Positions 55,613-64,000 of a DNA stretch of 64,000 nt are shown here, piece by piece (the stretch's first letter is position 1; every line of letters begins with the position of its first letter). Under the pieces are notes generated by a model. That model was not told where the DNA came from. It saw only the letters and a list, made by a program, of their open reading frames with translations, and ran no database searches. The stretch covers positions 30,001-94,000 of the forward strand of contig CABZSS010000003.1 of NCBI GenBank assembly GCA_902528375.1. The letters run 5' to 3'. The translations under genes and the position numbers were made by a program. This stretch comes from an uncultured Pelagibacteraceae bacterium (GTDB lineage Bacteria > Pseudomonadota > Alphaproteobacteria > Pelagibacterales > Pelagibacteraceae).

Positions 55613-56416
55613 ATGTCTTTAGAAAAAATAATTAATGATGCTTGGGAAAAAAAAGATCAAGTAAATCAAAACTCAGATCAATCTTTAAAGGATGCAATAA
55701 ATCAAGTAATCAAAGATTTGGATAGTGGTAAGTCTCGTGTAGCAGAAAAAATTAATGGAGAGTGGAAAACACACCAACATCTAAAAAAGGCAATCATGCT
55801 AAGTTTTAGAATTTACCCGATGGATAATTTAAGTGGACCATATAGTAGCTGGTACGATAAAGCTCACTTATTAAAAGGCAAAACAGCTAATTGGACAAAG
55901 GAACAACATGAGGCTGCTGGATTTCGAATGACACCAAATAGTCCAGTAAGACCAGGATCTTTCATTGGTAAAAATGCTGTGCTTATGCCTTGTTATGTAA
56001 ACATAGGTGCATACATCGGGGCAAATACAATGATGGATACATTTAGTAGAGCTGGAAGTTGTTGTCAAATTGGAGAGAATTGTCATATATCTGCTGGGTC
56101 AGGAATTGGTGGAGTTTTAGAACCCGCGCAAGCACTTCCAACTATAATTGAGGACAATGTCTTTGTTGGAGCAATGTCAGAAGTTGTAGAAGGTGTTATA
56201 GTGGGAGAAGGTAGTGTTCTTTCAATGGGATGTTATATTGGTCAAAGTACAAAAATTGTTAACAGATCAAATGGCGAGATCTCAAAGGGTCATGTTCCAC
56301 CTTATTCAGTTGTGGTGCCTGGTACTCATAAAGATCTTTATGCTGTTCATATAATAAAAACTGTAGACGCAAAGACGAGGTCAAAGACATCAATTAACGA
56401 CCTTTTAAGAGACTAA
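55613..56416 (+). CDS. dapD: 2,3,4,5-tetrahydropyridine-2,6-dicarboxylate N-succinyltransferase
   Basis: Succinylates tetrahydrodipicolinate in the succinylase route to diaminopimelate and lysine. The 267-residue protein has a helical N-terminus and a left-handed beta-helix of hexapeptide repeats (about 105-230), including NIGAYIGANTMMDTFSRAGSCCQIG, cited by its GANTMMDT core, and GSGIGGVLEP. It is followed directly by dapE. Confidence 0.96.
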   Translation: MSLEKIINDAWEKKDQVNQNSDQSLKDAINQVIKDLDSGKSRVAEKINGEWKTHQHLKKAIMLSFRIYPMDNLSGPYSSWYDKAHLLKGKTANWTKEQHEAAGFRMTPNSPVRPGSFIGKNAVLMPCYVNIGAYIGANTMMDTFSRAGSCCQIGENCHISAGSGIGGVLEPAQALPTIIEDNVFVGAMSEVVEGVIVGEGSVLSMGCYIGQSTKIVNRSNGEISKGHVPPYSVVVPGTHKDLYAVHIIKTVDAKTRSKTSINDLLRD

Positions 56417-56418
56417 TT

Positions 56419-57576
56419 ATGCAAAAAATAAATGAATTAAAATTAGCTAAAGAGCTAATTAAATTCCCATCAATAACACCTAAAGACGCTGGTGTTATGA
56501 GATTCTTAGAAAAAAAACTTAAGAAAATGGGTTTCAAAACTAAAATTCTAAATTTTAGAGAAAAAAATTTTCAACCAGTAAAAAATTTATATGCCAGGTT
56601 AGGAAGTAAAGGACCTAATTTTTGTTTTGCCGGCCATTTAGATGTTGTGCCCCCTGGAAACATAAAAGACTGGACTGTAAATCCTTTCAGACCCTCTATC
56701 AAGAAAGGTCATTTAATTGGCAGAGGTGCAAATGATATGAAAGGCTCAGTGGCTGCTTTTGTTTCAGCAGTAAGTGTTTTTTTAAATAATAATAAAAGTT
56801 TGAATGGTTCAATTAGTCTTTTAATAACAGGTGATGAAGAGGGAGATGCAGTAAACGGAACAAAGAAAGTTGTAGATTATTTAAAAAAGAGAAAGGAAAA
56901 AATAAATTTTTGTTTGGTTGGTGAACCAACAAATCCCAATACTTTGGGAGAAATGATAAAAATTGGTCGAAGAGGAAGTATAACTGGAGCGCTCAAAATT
57001 ATAGGCGAAATGACTCATGTAGCTTATCCCCATAGAGGGAATAACCCATCAACCACATTAGTTGAAATTCTTAATGAAATAAAAAAATTAAAATTTGATA
57101 AAGGTAATAAACACTTTCAACCAACAAATTTAGAAGTAACTAAAATAAATATAAATAATGATGCTGATAATGTTATTCCAAAAGCTGCTGAAGCAACTTT
57201 TAATATAAGATTTAATAATAAGCATACTTCAGGCTCAATAAAACGAAAGCTTAATAAAATTTTTGATAAAATTTGCAAAAAGAACAAATCAAAATTTAAA
57301 ATAGATTACAGAGTTTCAGGAGAAGCTTTTTTAACTCAACCCAACAAAATCACTGGGATGATTCAAAATGTAATTAAGAAAATTACAAAAGTTAGACCAA
57401 AACTTTCGACAACTGGTGGGACTTCTGATGCTAGATTTATTAAAAATATTTCTCCATGTTTAGAATTTGGTCTTGTAGGTCGAACCATGCATAAACGGGA
57501 TGAGGCAGTATCTCTAAATGATCTAAAAAAATTAACAAAGATTTATGCTAATATTTTAGATAAATATTTTTCGTGA
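56419..57576 (+). CDS. dapE: Succinyl-diaminopimelate desuccinylase
   Basis: Zinc aminoacylase releasing LL-diaminopimelate. The 385-residue M20-family enzyme has the metal ligand HxD in FAGHLDVVPPG, RGANDMKG with the bridging aspartate, the catalytic GDEEGDA and a C-terminal histidine in GRTMHKRDE. It overlaps the downstream HDAC-like gene by 4 nt (GTGA). Confidence 0.96.
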   Translation: MQKINELKLAKELIKFPSITPKDAGVMRFLEKKLKKMGFKTKILNFREKNFQPVKNLYARLGSKGPNFCFAGHLDVVPPGNIKDWTVNPFRPSIKKGHLIGRGANDMKGSVAAFVSAVSVFLNNNKSLNGSISLLITGDEEGDAVNGTKKVVDYLKKRKEKINFCLVGEPTNPNTLGEMIKIGRRGSITGALKIIGEMTHVAYPHRGNNPSTTLVEILNEIKKLKFDKGNKHFQPTNLEVTKININNDADNVIPKAAEATFNIRFNNKHTSGSIKRKLNKIFDKICKKNKSKFKIDYRVSGEAFLTQPNKITGMIQNVIKKITKVRPKLSTTGGTSDARFIKNISPCLEFGLVGRTMHKRDEAVSLNDLKKLTKIYANILDKYFS

Positions 57577-58496
57577 AAACAGCAATAATATCCTCAAAAA
57601 CGTCTATGAATCATTTAACAGGTGATGGTCATCCTGAACAACCTAAAAGGGTTACAGCGATAACTGAAAGACTTAAAAAAAATAAAAGTTTAATTTGGGA
57701 TAAGCCAGCTTCTTTTGATCAAAATATATTAAAAAAAGTGCATGATGAAAATTATGTTGATATTGTTAAAAAAAGTTTTCCTAATCAAGGATTAAAATTT
57801 TTAGATGGGGACACTATAATTTCGCCTGGAAGTAAAGATGCAACAATAGATGCGGTGGGATCAGTAATTAAAGCAATAGACGGCGTTGAGAAGAAAAAAT
57901 TTAGAAATGCTTTTTGTGCAGTGAGACCTCCTGGTCACCATGCAGAAAAAAATAAAGCGATGGGTTTTTGTATATATAATAATTGCGCGGTTGCTGCTCA
58001 TTATCTAATGGAAAAGTATAAATATAAAAAAATTGCAATTTTCGATCCTGATGTCCATCATGGAAATGGAACCCAAGATATTTTTTTCGATAATAAAAAT
58101 GTTTTGTACTTATCTACACACCAATATCCATTTTATCCAGGCACTGGAAGCGAAAAAGAAAAAGGTAAGCATAATAATATTTTCAATGTGCCTCTTCCTG
58201 CTGGTACTACATCAGAGAAATATATGAATGCTTTGGATAGAATTTTAGATAAACTAGTTGAATTTAAACCTGAATTTTTGATCCTAAGCATGGGCTTTGA
58301 TGCAAATATTGCTGATCCTCTAACGCAGTTTGAATTAAAATCTGAAGATTTTTATGAGATTACAAAAAGAACTCTTAAAGCAACAAACGAATTCACTAAT
58401 GGAAAAGTTATATCAGTGTTAGAAGGAGGGTACGACCTTAATGCCCTTGCAGATAGTGCATTTAATCATGTAAGTGCTCTCGTAGAAAATAATTAA
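57573..58496 (+). CDS. Histone deacetylase family (class II-like) amidohydrolase, GTG start
   Basis: A zinc amidohydrolase of the HDAC/AcuC/acetylpolyamine amidohydrolase superfamily. The 307-residue protein has RPPGHHAEKNKAMGFCIYNN (His-His dyad), the zinc ligands in DPDVHHGNGTQ, and a further aspartate in LSMGFDANIADPL, with LEGGYD near the end. All catalytic residues are present. The substrate in bacteria may be acetyl-lysine proteins, polyamines or acetoin-related. It begins at GTG within the dapE stop and shares a TAATG overlap with the SET-domain gene. Confidence 0.92.
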   Translation: MKTAIISSKTSMNHLTGDGHPEQPKRVTAITERLKKNKSLIWDKPASFDQNILKKVHDENYVDIVKKSFPNQGLKFLDGDTIISPGSKDATIDAVGSVIKAIDGVEKKKFRNAFCAVRPPGHHAEKNKAMGFCIYNNCAVAAHYLMEKYKYKKIAIFDPDVHHGNGTQDIFFDNKNVLYLSTHQYPFYPGTGSEKEKGKHNNIFNVPLPAGTTSEKYMNALDRILDKLVEFKPEFLILSMGFDANIADPLTQFELKSEDFYEITKRTLKATNEFTNGKVISVLEGGYDLNALADSAFNHVSALVENN

Positions 58497-58978
58497 TGAA
58501 ACTGTATAAGATCAAAAAGTCTAGAATAGACAATAAGCGAGGTTTATATTCAACAAAAGATATTAAAGAGGGAACAAAAATAATTAATTATATTGGAAAA
58601 ATCATTACTAATAGAGAAGTCGAGGAGTCGGCAAAATTTGACAATAATAAACCAATCTATTTATTCACCCTTAATAATAGATATACACTAGACGGGGACT
58701 TTCATTGGAATACAGCAGGTTTGATTAATCATTCATGTAATAATAATTGTGACTATGAGGGAAAAGGTTTTAAGGTCTGGGTATCAGCAATAAGAGATAT
58801 AAAAAAAGGAGAAGAGCTTACTTGCGACTATGGTTTTGGATTTGATAAGGACTATAAACAGTTCCCTTGTAAATGTGGTTCAAAAAATTGTTGTGGATAT
58901 ATTGTAAGATCAGGTTCAAGGTTCAGGATAAATAAAAAATTCGCTATTAGTAAAAAAAGAACTAATAAATCACTCTAG
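58496..58978 (+). CDS. SET-domain protein-lysine methyltransferase
   Basis: A 160-residue SET protein. It has the opening RGLYSTKDIKEGT and YIGKIIT segment, the SAM/lysine-channel NHSC motif (GLINHSCNNNC), ELTCDYGF, and a cysteine-rich post-SET motif (CKCGSKNCCGYI). These elements define a catalytically plausible SET enzyme with a zinc-binding tail. Its bacterial substrate is unknown; ribosomal or nucleoid proteins are candidates. The ATG overlaps the stop of the HDAC-like gene, implying coupled translation. It overlaps convergent truA by 17 nt. Confidence 0.9.
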   Translation: MKLYKIKKSRIDNKRGLYSTKDIKEGTKIINYIGKIITNREVEESAKFDNNKPIYLFTLNNRYTLDGDFHWNTAGLINHSCNNNCDYEGKGFKVWVSAIRDIKKGEELTCDYGFGFDKDYKQFPCKCGSKNCCGYIVRSGSRFRINKKFAISKKRTNKSL

Positions 58979-59702
58979 TTAAATATAGTCCTTCTGCCGG
59001 AGCGGGAGGTGCACAATTAATTCTTTTTTTTGATTTGATTATCTTGTCAAACTTTTGAATGCTCCACTTGTTCTCACCAACATACTTCAAGCAACCAACC
59101 ATCGATCTTACTTGATTTTGAAGGAATGACTGAGCTTTTATCTCAATCTCAATAATGTCTTTTTTAGTTAAAAATTTTATTGATTTAATTGTTCTTACTG
59201 GAGTTTTTGCAGAACAATTTGAAGATCTAAATGTTGAAAAATCTTTTGTACCAATTAATTTTTTTGCTCCTTTTTTCATCATTTCTATATTAAGTTTTTT
59301 TATTATGTGCCAACACCTTTTATTTTTTAATACAGAACCAGATTTACGATTTAAAATAACATATCTATATATTCTCGCTTTTGCAGAGTATCGAGAGTGA
59401 AAGGTGAGTTCTTTTTTTTTTAAGTCTAAAATACTGATGCCGTATCTAGATAAAAAATGATTAATTGATTTTAAAAATTTATTATTATCTTTTATTTTTA
59501 CACTTGTATCAAAATGAGCAGATTGTTCTAAAGCATGTACCCCTGAGTCAGTTCTACCTGATCCTACTATATTTACTTTTTCTTTTAAAATTTTATAGAT
59601 AACTTTTTGAATTTTACCTTGAATTGTTTTTCCTTTTTTTTGTATTTGCCATCCACTATAACTAGTTCCTACATACTCAATAAGAATTTGATACCTATTC
59701 AT
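58962..59702 (-). CDS. truA: tRNA pseudouridine(38-40) synthase
   Basis: Isomerises uridines at positions 38-40 of tRNA anticodon arms. The 246-residue protein carries the catalytic aspartate in GSGRTDSGVHA (about residue 52) and the QSFLQNQVRSMVG segment. It is last in the leftward def-fmt-truA run, overlapping fmt by 8 nt. Confidence 0.95.
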   Translation of the reverse strand: MNRYQILIEYVGTSYSGWQIQKKGKTIQGKIQKVIYKILKEKVNIVGSGRTDSGVHALEQSAHFDTSVKIKDNNKFLKSINHFLSRYGISILDLKKKELTFHSRYSAKARIYRYVILNRKSGSVLKNKRCWHIIKKLNIEMMKKGAKKLIGTKDFSTFRSSNCSAKTPVRTIKSIKFLTKKDIIEIEIKAQSFLQNQVRSMVGCLKYVGENKWSIQKFDKIIKSKKRINCAPPAPAEGLYLTRVIY

Positions 59703-60624
59703 TAAGAGTACAGCCTTTATTTATTTTCGAACCATTCAAAAATTCATTTATCTCTTGAATTTTTTTCCCTTCTTTTTGAATTTCGATGACCTTTATGCTT
59801 TCATTATTTGAGCATGCTATCTCAAGTTTATCATTTAAAACTTCACCAGGATGTCCAGATCCATTTCCAATTTCAGCTTTTAAAATTTTATATCGATCTC
59901 CATTAAATATGAAGTATGCACCTGGATTAGGGTGTAAACCATTTATTTTTCCAATAATTTTTTTGGAACTATCATTCCAAGTTATCTTCCCTTCTCTTTT
60001 ATCTATTTTTTCAGCATATGTTGCCTCAGAATGGTCTTGTTCTTTGAGCTTCACTTTTCCTTTAATAATATTATTGATGTTTTCAATTATTTTTTCAGCC
60101 GCCAATTGAGATAATTTTTTTTCAAGCTCAGTTGCATTTAAATTTAATTCAATTTTAATTTTGTAAGTTTCAAGAACAGGGCCAGTATCTAAATGTTCAT
60201 TTATTTTCATAAAGCTAATTCCTGTCTCAGTGTCTTGACACATTATTGCTCTTTGTATTGGAGCAGCGCCTCTGAATTTAGGCAAAATAGATGCATGTAT
60301 ATTAAAAAAACCTTTTTCGGACAGTTCCAAAAATTCCTTTGGTATAATTTGACCATAAGAAATTACCATAACTATTTTGGGCTTTATTTTTTTTATAAAA
60401 TTATATTCATCAATATTATTCTTAAGACTACTTGGCGTTCTAATTGGTAAGCCAAGTAATTCAGACTTAACTTGAATTGGGGTTTTTTGAACTTTCATTC
60501 CCCTACAAGATTTTTTTGGTGGTTGCGTATAAACAGCAGAAATATTAAGTTTACTCTCACTTATCTTTTCAAGTATAGGTAAAGCAAATTTTGAAGTACC
60601 CATAAAAATAATATTATCTGACAT
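59695..60624 (-). CDS. fmt: Methionyl-tRNA formyltransferase
   Basis: Formylates initiator methionyl-tRNA. The 309-residue protein has IIFMGTSKFALPIL at the start, the tetrahydrofolate-site HASILPKFRGAAPIQRAI with the catalytic Asn-His-Asp type residues (N in FNIHAS), and a C-terminal OB-like domain. It abuts def (1 nt). Confidence 0.96.
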   Translation of the reverse strand: MSDNIIFMGTSKFALPILEKISESKLNISAVYTQPPKKSCRGMKVQKTPIQVKSELLGLPIRTPSSLKNNIDEYNFIKKIKPKIVMVISYGQIIPKEFLELSEKGFFNIHASILPKFRGAAPIQRAIMCQDTETGISFMKINEHLDTGPVLETYKIKIELNLNATELEKKLSQLAAEKIIENINNIIKGKVKLKEQDHSEATYAEKIDKREGKITWNDSSKKIIGKINGLHPNPGAYFIFNGDRYKILKAEIGNGSGHPGEVLNDKLEIACSNNESIKVIEIQKEGKKIQEINEFLNGSKINKGCTLNE

Positions 60625-61149
60625 TTACACAATTACTCTACTAGACGTATTTTTGTTTTTAGATAATCTTTTTATTAGAATATCTTTTTTCAACTTAGAT
60701 AAAAAATCAATGATCAGCTTTCCATCTAAATGATTAATTTCGTGCTGGATACATGTAGATAGTAAACCATCACATTCCATGTTTGTTTTATTTCCTGAAA
60801 TGTCAACGTATTCAACAATACAGGTTTTTGGTCTTTCAATCTCAATAAATGTTTCGGGTATCGACAAACATCCCTCCTCATATATAGACCTATCTTTACC
60901 AAAAGATTTGATGGCCGGATTTATTAAACAAAGGGGTTTTTTTTCTTCATCTTTTTTTGAAACATCAATAACAATCATTCTCCTCAAAACACCCACTTGA
61001 ACAGCAGCAAGACCTATCCCATTATTATTGTACATTGTTTCAAATAAATCATCCGCTAACTGTTTTTCTTTATTAGTTATTTTTTCAATTTTTTCAGATT
61101 TTTTTCTGAGGATTTCATCTGGAACCAGTATGATTTTTCTTTTCGTCAT
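60625..61149 (-). CDS. def: Peptide deformylase
   Basis: Metalloenzyme removing the formyl group from nascent proteins. The 174-residue protein has all three motifs: GIGLAAVQVG, EGCLSIP with the metal cysteine, and QHEINHLDG with the two metal histidines and catalytic glutamate. It opens the def-fmt-truA run, 8 nt after the exported hypothetical gene. Confidence 0.97.
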   Translation of the reverse strand: MTKRKIILVPDEILRKKSEKIEKITNKEKQLADDLFETMYNNNGIGLAAVQVGVLRRMIVIDVSKKDEEKKPLCLINPAIKSFGKDRSIYEEGCLSIPETFIEIERPKTCIVEYVDISGNKTNMECDGLLSTCIQHEINHLDGKLIIDFLSKLKKDILIKRLSKNKNTSSRVIV

Positions 61150-61157
61150 AACAAAGT

Positions 61158-62891
61158 TTATACTCTAACTGGCAAGATTTCAGAAAGGATTTCATTTCTT
61201 ATTAGATCTATGTTCATTTGATTTAGTGCATTTACTAAGAAATATAAAGTTTCTGAGCCAAGATTTTTAAGTTCGTCTTCGCCAATTATTTCTATAATTC
61301 TTAACATTGCTAAACCAATTTGCCCATCATTAATTAAAACCTGTATATCTATAGGCATTGTATTTTCATTAATTGTATAAAGATCACTATATTCCTCATT
61401 AATTTTAATACCATCAAACTTTAAGGACTCTATAACGATTACATCTTTTGTTATTAAATAATTTTTTTTGCTTTTTTTAATTTTTTTCAAAAAATTATTC
61501 AGATCTTTTTCAATTTTTTTCTTGGAAGGTTTTTCTTTTATAAAATAATTTATAATTTTTGATTGATGTAAAATTTTATTGTTGTATTTAATTTTTTTAT
61601 TTGGATTTTCTACTTTAGAGTTCAAAACATAAAAGTCTGTTAAATCTGAACTTAATTCGGTTTCTTCAAAACTTTCTAAGATAAACCTTAATTCATCTTT
61701 AAAGGCGTCTTCTAAACCATCATTGGTAAAAGATGATTTCAAATCTTTAGAAAGTTTCGTTACCTTGTTAGGATCATCATTTAATAAAATACCTTGATAC
61801 ATTAGAGCTCTGGCCTTAGTGTTTGATAAATTCTCTTTTTCCCTTTCTATGTTAAGAAGTTGATCCACAGAAAATTGAAATTTTTTATAGATATTGAGTA
61901 AATCTTTCTCATTATAATTTCTTTCGTGTGTAGCTTTTTCTAATAATGAGATTTTTTCTTCGTCAGCAATATCTATATCACTAGTACTGTCTAGCAAATT
62001 GTTGGATCTTAAATAAGTCCAAAATAACTTTGGTGTTTCTTTTGTGGGTTTATATTTAAAATCTTTAATTGTATTAAATGAAAGATGTAAATTTAAAAGA
62101 TTTATATCTGACGTAGTATTATCATCTTTTGAAAAACCCATTAATGAATTAAATTTTTTCTCGAAAAAAGGATCTGAATAACCAGACTCTTTTTCTAAAT
62201 CAAAACGCATCATAGCAAGATCATTTTGCTTACTATGTATCAGGCAATATATTGAAAAGTTTTTCAGATAATTATCATTAAAGTTTTGATTTAACTTTTT
62301 AAATAAGTTACATGCCTCTTTTATTTCTGCCTTGGATAAATATTCATTTAAAACATATTTAATCAAGTTTTCATTTGATATTATATCTAGATTTTTAGTT
62401 ACATAATCAATTATCAAATTAAGGTCTTCATTTTTAATTAACCATTCTGCTTTTAAATCAAAAAATTTTTTTTTATCCAAATTATTCTTTGGTGGAAAAG
62501 TATTGGTAAGAAGAATCTTTTTATATATGTCACTAGCATCATTAGAAAGATTCATAGAGTTTATTTTTTTTTTAAGTTCATATATTTTTTTTCCATCTGA
62601 TTTTGACCACATATCTAATTCAAAACCATATTTTCCAGGGTCATATATCCCAACAACCAAATCATTTTTGTCAGTAAAATTTTCTTCCGAAACTTTAATA
62701 CTGTCTGTAATACCGACATTAATTTTAATTTTTTTATTTTCATTCTCACTTGATGAATTTTCAATTACTACATTTTCTTCACTACCTTTTTCTTTTTTTT
62801 CAAGACTCCAAATATCCGTAGGCTCATTACCAAAAGCAAATTTAATGGAAAATATTAAAATTAAAAAAGTTATGAAAAAATTATTTAACAA
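61158..62891 (-). CDS. Large exported protein of unknown function
   Basis: A 577-residue protein with an apparent signal peptide (about 1-21, ending AFG before NEP). An acidic, low-complexity stretch follows (about 30-55, Glu/Ser/Asn/Lys), then a long helix-rich region without recognisable catalytic motifs. The spacing of Leu, Tyr and Asn residues hints at helical repeats, but I cannot assign a family. It overlaps the upstream small membrane protein by 11 nt and lies 8 nt before def. Export to the periplasm is the only functional inference. Confidence 0.8.
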   Translation of the reverse strand: MLNNFFITFLILIFSIKFAFGNEPTDIWSLEKKEKGSEENVVIENSSSENENKKIKINVGITDSIKVSEENFTDKNDLVVGIYDPGKYGFELDMWSKSDGKKIYELKKKINSMNLSNDASDIYKKILLTNTFPPKNNLDKKKFFDLKAEWLIKNEDLNLIIDYVTKNLDIISNENLIKYVLNEYLSKAEIKEACNLFKKLNQNFNDNYLKNFSIYCLIHSKQNDLAMMRFDLEKESGYSDPFFEKKFNSLMGFSKDDNTTSDINLLNLHLSFNTIKDFKYKPTKETPKLFWTYLRSNNLLDSTSDIDIADEEKISLLEKATHERNYNEKDLLNIYKKFQFSVDQLLNIEREKENLSNTKARALMYQGILLNDDPNKVTKLSKDLKSSFTNDGLEDAFKDELRFILESFEETELSSDLTDFYVLNSKVENPNKKIKYNNKILHQSKIINYFIKEKPSKKKIEKDLNNFLKKIKKSKKNYLITKDVIVIESLKFDGIKINEEYSDLYTINENTMPIDIQVLINDGQIGLAMLRIIEIIGEDELKNLGSETLYFLVNALNQMNIDLIRNEILSEILPVRV

Positions 62892-63066
62892 TTTTTAGAT
62901 TTTCTTGTGGGATTTTTTTTTCAATAAGCTGATTTGGTGAAGGGAAATTTATTTTACTAACAATTACTAAAATTCCAAAAATGATTGCCAAAATCACAAC
63001 TACTTTTATTATGACTTTTAGAGGATTTATAGAGCTGCCAATGCTTGTTTTTTTATAAAATTGCAT
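62881..63066 (-). CDS. 61-residue single-span membrane protein
   Basis: The product has a short cytoplasmic N-terminus (MQFYKKTSIGSS), one membrane segment (about 18-40) and a short C-terminal tail ending KIPQENLKIVK, probably periplasmic. It overlaps the start of the large exported protein by 11 nt, so the two are likely translated together and may interact. It is divergent from aroK. No family recognised. Confidence 0.65.
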   Translation of the reverse strand: MQFYKKTSIGSSINPLKVIIKVVVILAIIFGILVIVSKINFPSPNQLIEKKIPQENLKIVK

Positions 63067-63123
63067 ATACTTTTTACTAAATTCAAATTAAGACATATTT
63101 ATGTTTTTTCAACTTAGAAAATT

Positions 63124-63654
63124 ATGAAAATAAAAAAAAAAATTGTTTTAATAGGCATGATGGGATCGGGAAAATCAACAATTGGAGCATTATTGTCAAA
63201 AAAAATGAATATGAAATTCGTCGACGTAGATAGTAAAATTGAAACAATTGAAAAACAAACAATAAGCCAAATTTTTAAACTTAAAGGTGAAAAATATTTT
63301 AGAGAGCTAGAGGTTGAAACAATCTCATCGTTGCTTTGTTCAAAAGAAAAAGAATTAATTTTATCCTTGGGGGGCGGTTCATTTCTTGACGAAAAAATTA
63401 GAAGAAATGTAAAAAATAATTCATTATCTTTTTGGTTAAATTGGAAACCTTTAACAATAATTAAAAGGATTCGAAAATCTTCAAAAAGACCGGTTATTCA
63501 TGGATTAAATGATCAAGAAATTGAAAAAATGATGTTAAATAGAAATAAATATTATGCCAAATCAGATTTTAAAATAGATTGTGACAATCATAAAAAAAAC
63601 CAAATTGTAGACAAAATAGTCTTAATACTGAAAAAAAATGAATTTAAAAGTTAA
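63124..63654 (+). CDS. aroK: Shikimate kinase
   Basis: Phosphorylates shikimate. The 176-residue P-loop kinase begins IVLIGMMGSGKSTIGALLS with Walker A GMMGSGKST, has the shikimate-binding D in FVDVDSKIE, the GGG loop (LSLGGGSF), and the LID arginine in SKRPVI. It overlaps aroB by 17 nt, the common aroK-aroB pair. Confidence 0.95.
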   Translation: MKIKKKIVLIGMMGSGKSTIGALLSKKMNMKFVDVDSKIETIEKQTISQIFKLKGEKYFRELEVETISSLLCSKEKELILSLGGGSFLDEKIRRNVKNNSLSFWLNWKPLTIIKRIRKSSKRPVIHGLNDQEIEKMMLNRNKYYAKSDFKIDCDNHKKNQIVDKIVLILKKNEFKS

Positions 63655-64000
63655 AACTAATATAAATAATTACTCCGTACTTATTGGGAAAAATCTTTGT
63701 TCAAAGATAAATAAAATAATTTTAAAGGAAAGAATACACTCTCAAAAATTTTTAATTGTTTACGACAGTAAAGTACCAGCCAAAATGATAAAATCTATTT
63801 TAAGTAAATTTGATAAAAAAAAAATAGAAAAGAAAAAAATAGTTTTTAATGAAAAAAGTAAAAATTTAAAAACTGTTAACTCTATTTTAAAAATTCTTGA
63901 AAAACAGAATTTTAGTAGAAATGATTGTCTAATTTCTGTCGGAGGTGGTATTTGTGGAGATGTATGTGGATTTGCTTCAAGTATTTTTAAAAGAGGTTTG
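63638..64000 (+). CDS. aroB: 3-dehydroquinate synthase, N-terminal part (continues past the window)
   Basis: The ATG at 63638 opens a frame running off the window end after 121 codons. The translation begins MNLKVKTNINNYSVLIGK and reaches LISVGGGICGDVCGFASSIFKRG, matching the NAD-binding signature of AroB (usual form GGGVVGDLAGFVA). It converts DAHP to 3-dehydroquinate in the shikimate pathway, with aroK directly upstream. Only the N-terminal NAD-binding part can be assessed. Confidence 0.92.
   Translation, partial: MNLKVKTNINNYSVLIGKNLCSKINKIILKERIHSQKFLIVYDSKVPAKMIKSILSKFDKKKIEKKKIVFNEKSKNLKTVNSILKILEKQNFSRNDCLISVGGGICGDVCGFASSIFKRGL

Overview
The window looks like a streamlined, AT-rich alphaproteobacterium, most likely a marine SAR11-type (Pelagibacterales-like) cell. 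The basis is low GC throughout, almost no intergenic space, frequent 1-8 nt gene overlaps, and alphaproteobacterial hallmarks: a 16S-tRNA-Ile-tRNA-Ala-23S operon, gcrA, the cycM/kdsB/pheA and ffs-dnaX-ybaB-recR neighbourhoods, a DUF4167 gene next to prmC, and murA-DUF2948-hisD-infA. The exact clade is inferred and would need 16S placement. I see no insertion sequences, prophage blocks, CRISPR arrays or integrases.

Layout. 1-3225 holds most of an rRNA operon on the minus strand: partial 23S, tRNA-Ala, tRNA-Ile and 16S, with a 16S processing stem and candidate promoters. 3226-25286 holds an M23 peptidase; the minus-strand run lysC-ispG-prfA-prmC-DUF4167; ubiG; argJ; secA; accA; malate synthase G; the run kdsB-pheA-SRP RNA-dnaX-ybaB-recR; a membrane cytochrome c; argF; an argD whose frame is broken at an A8 tract; and an ABC-2 permease. 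25408-38995 holds gcrA, small membrane and dehydrogenase-like proteins, an RNase D-like nuclease, kdsD-lptC-lptB-aroA, then rpsA-ihfB-pyrF-trpF-trpB-trpA-accD-folC. 38992-46085 holds thioredoxin, three DNA-processing genes (ExoI-like, PD-(D/E)XK exonuclease-like, RmuC) and tRNA-His-hisS-hisZ-hisG. 46086-51610 holds a cold-shock gene with structured flanks, tRNA-Phe, infA, hisD, DUF2948, murA, dcd, two tiny basic proteins, tRNA-Thr and a TVP38/VTT membrane protein. 51667-58978 is one plus-strand run: rpmH-rnpA-yidD-yidC-argB-HAD nucleotidase-dapD-dapE-HDAC-like-SET. 58962-64000 holds def-fmt-truA, an unrecognised exported protein and its small membrane neighbour, then aroK and the start of aroB.

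Functionally this is core metabolism and information processing: arginine (argJ, argB, argD, argF), histidine, tryptophan and aromatic (aroA, aroB, aroK, pheA), lysine/DAP (lysC, dapD, dapE), Kdo/LPS (kdsD, kdsB, lptB, lptC), fatty acid (accA, accD), peptidoglycan (murA, M23) and secretion (secA, yidC, yidD, SRP RNA).

The most unusual signals are: (i) tRNA-Phe and tRNA-Thr whose elbow contacts are altered on both sides in a covarying way (18-55 in Phe, 19-56 in Thr); (ii) a trpF-trpB-trpA-accD-folC block whose products keep catalytic anchors but have lost family signature motifs; (iii) a histone-deacetylase-like gene overlapping a SET-domain methyltransferase gene; (iv) SRP RNA ending 8 nt before the dnaX start codon; (v) a tRNA-His gene 5 nt from the hisS start codon in a histidine operon; (vi) AccA with an added C-terminal hydrophobic segment; (vii) a phage/mitochondrial-type exonuclease next to an ExoI-like gene.
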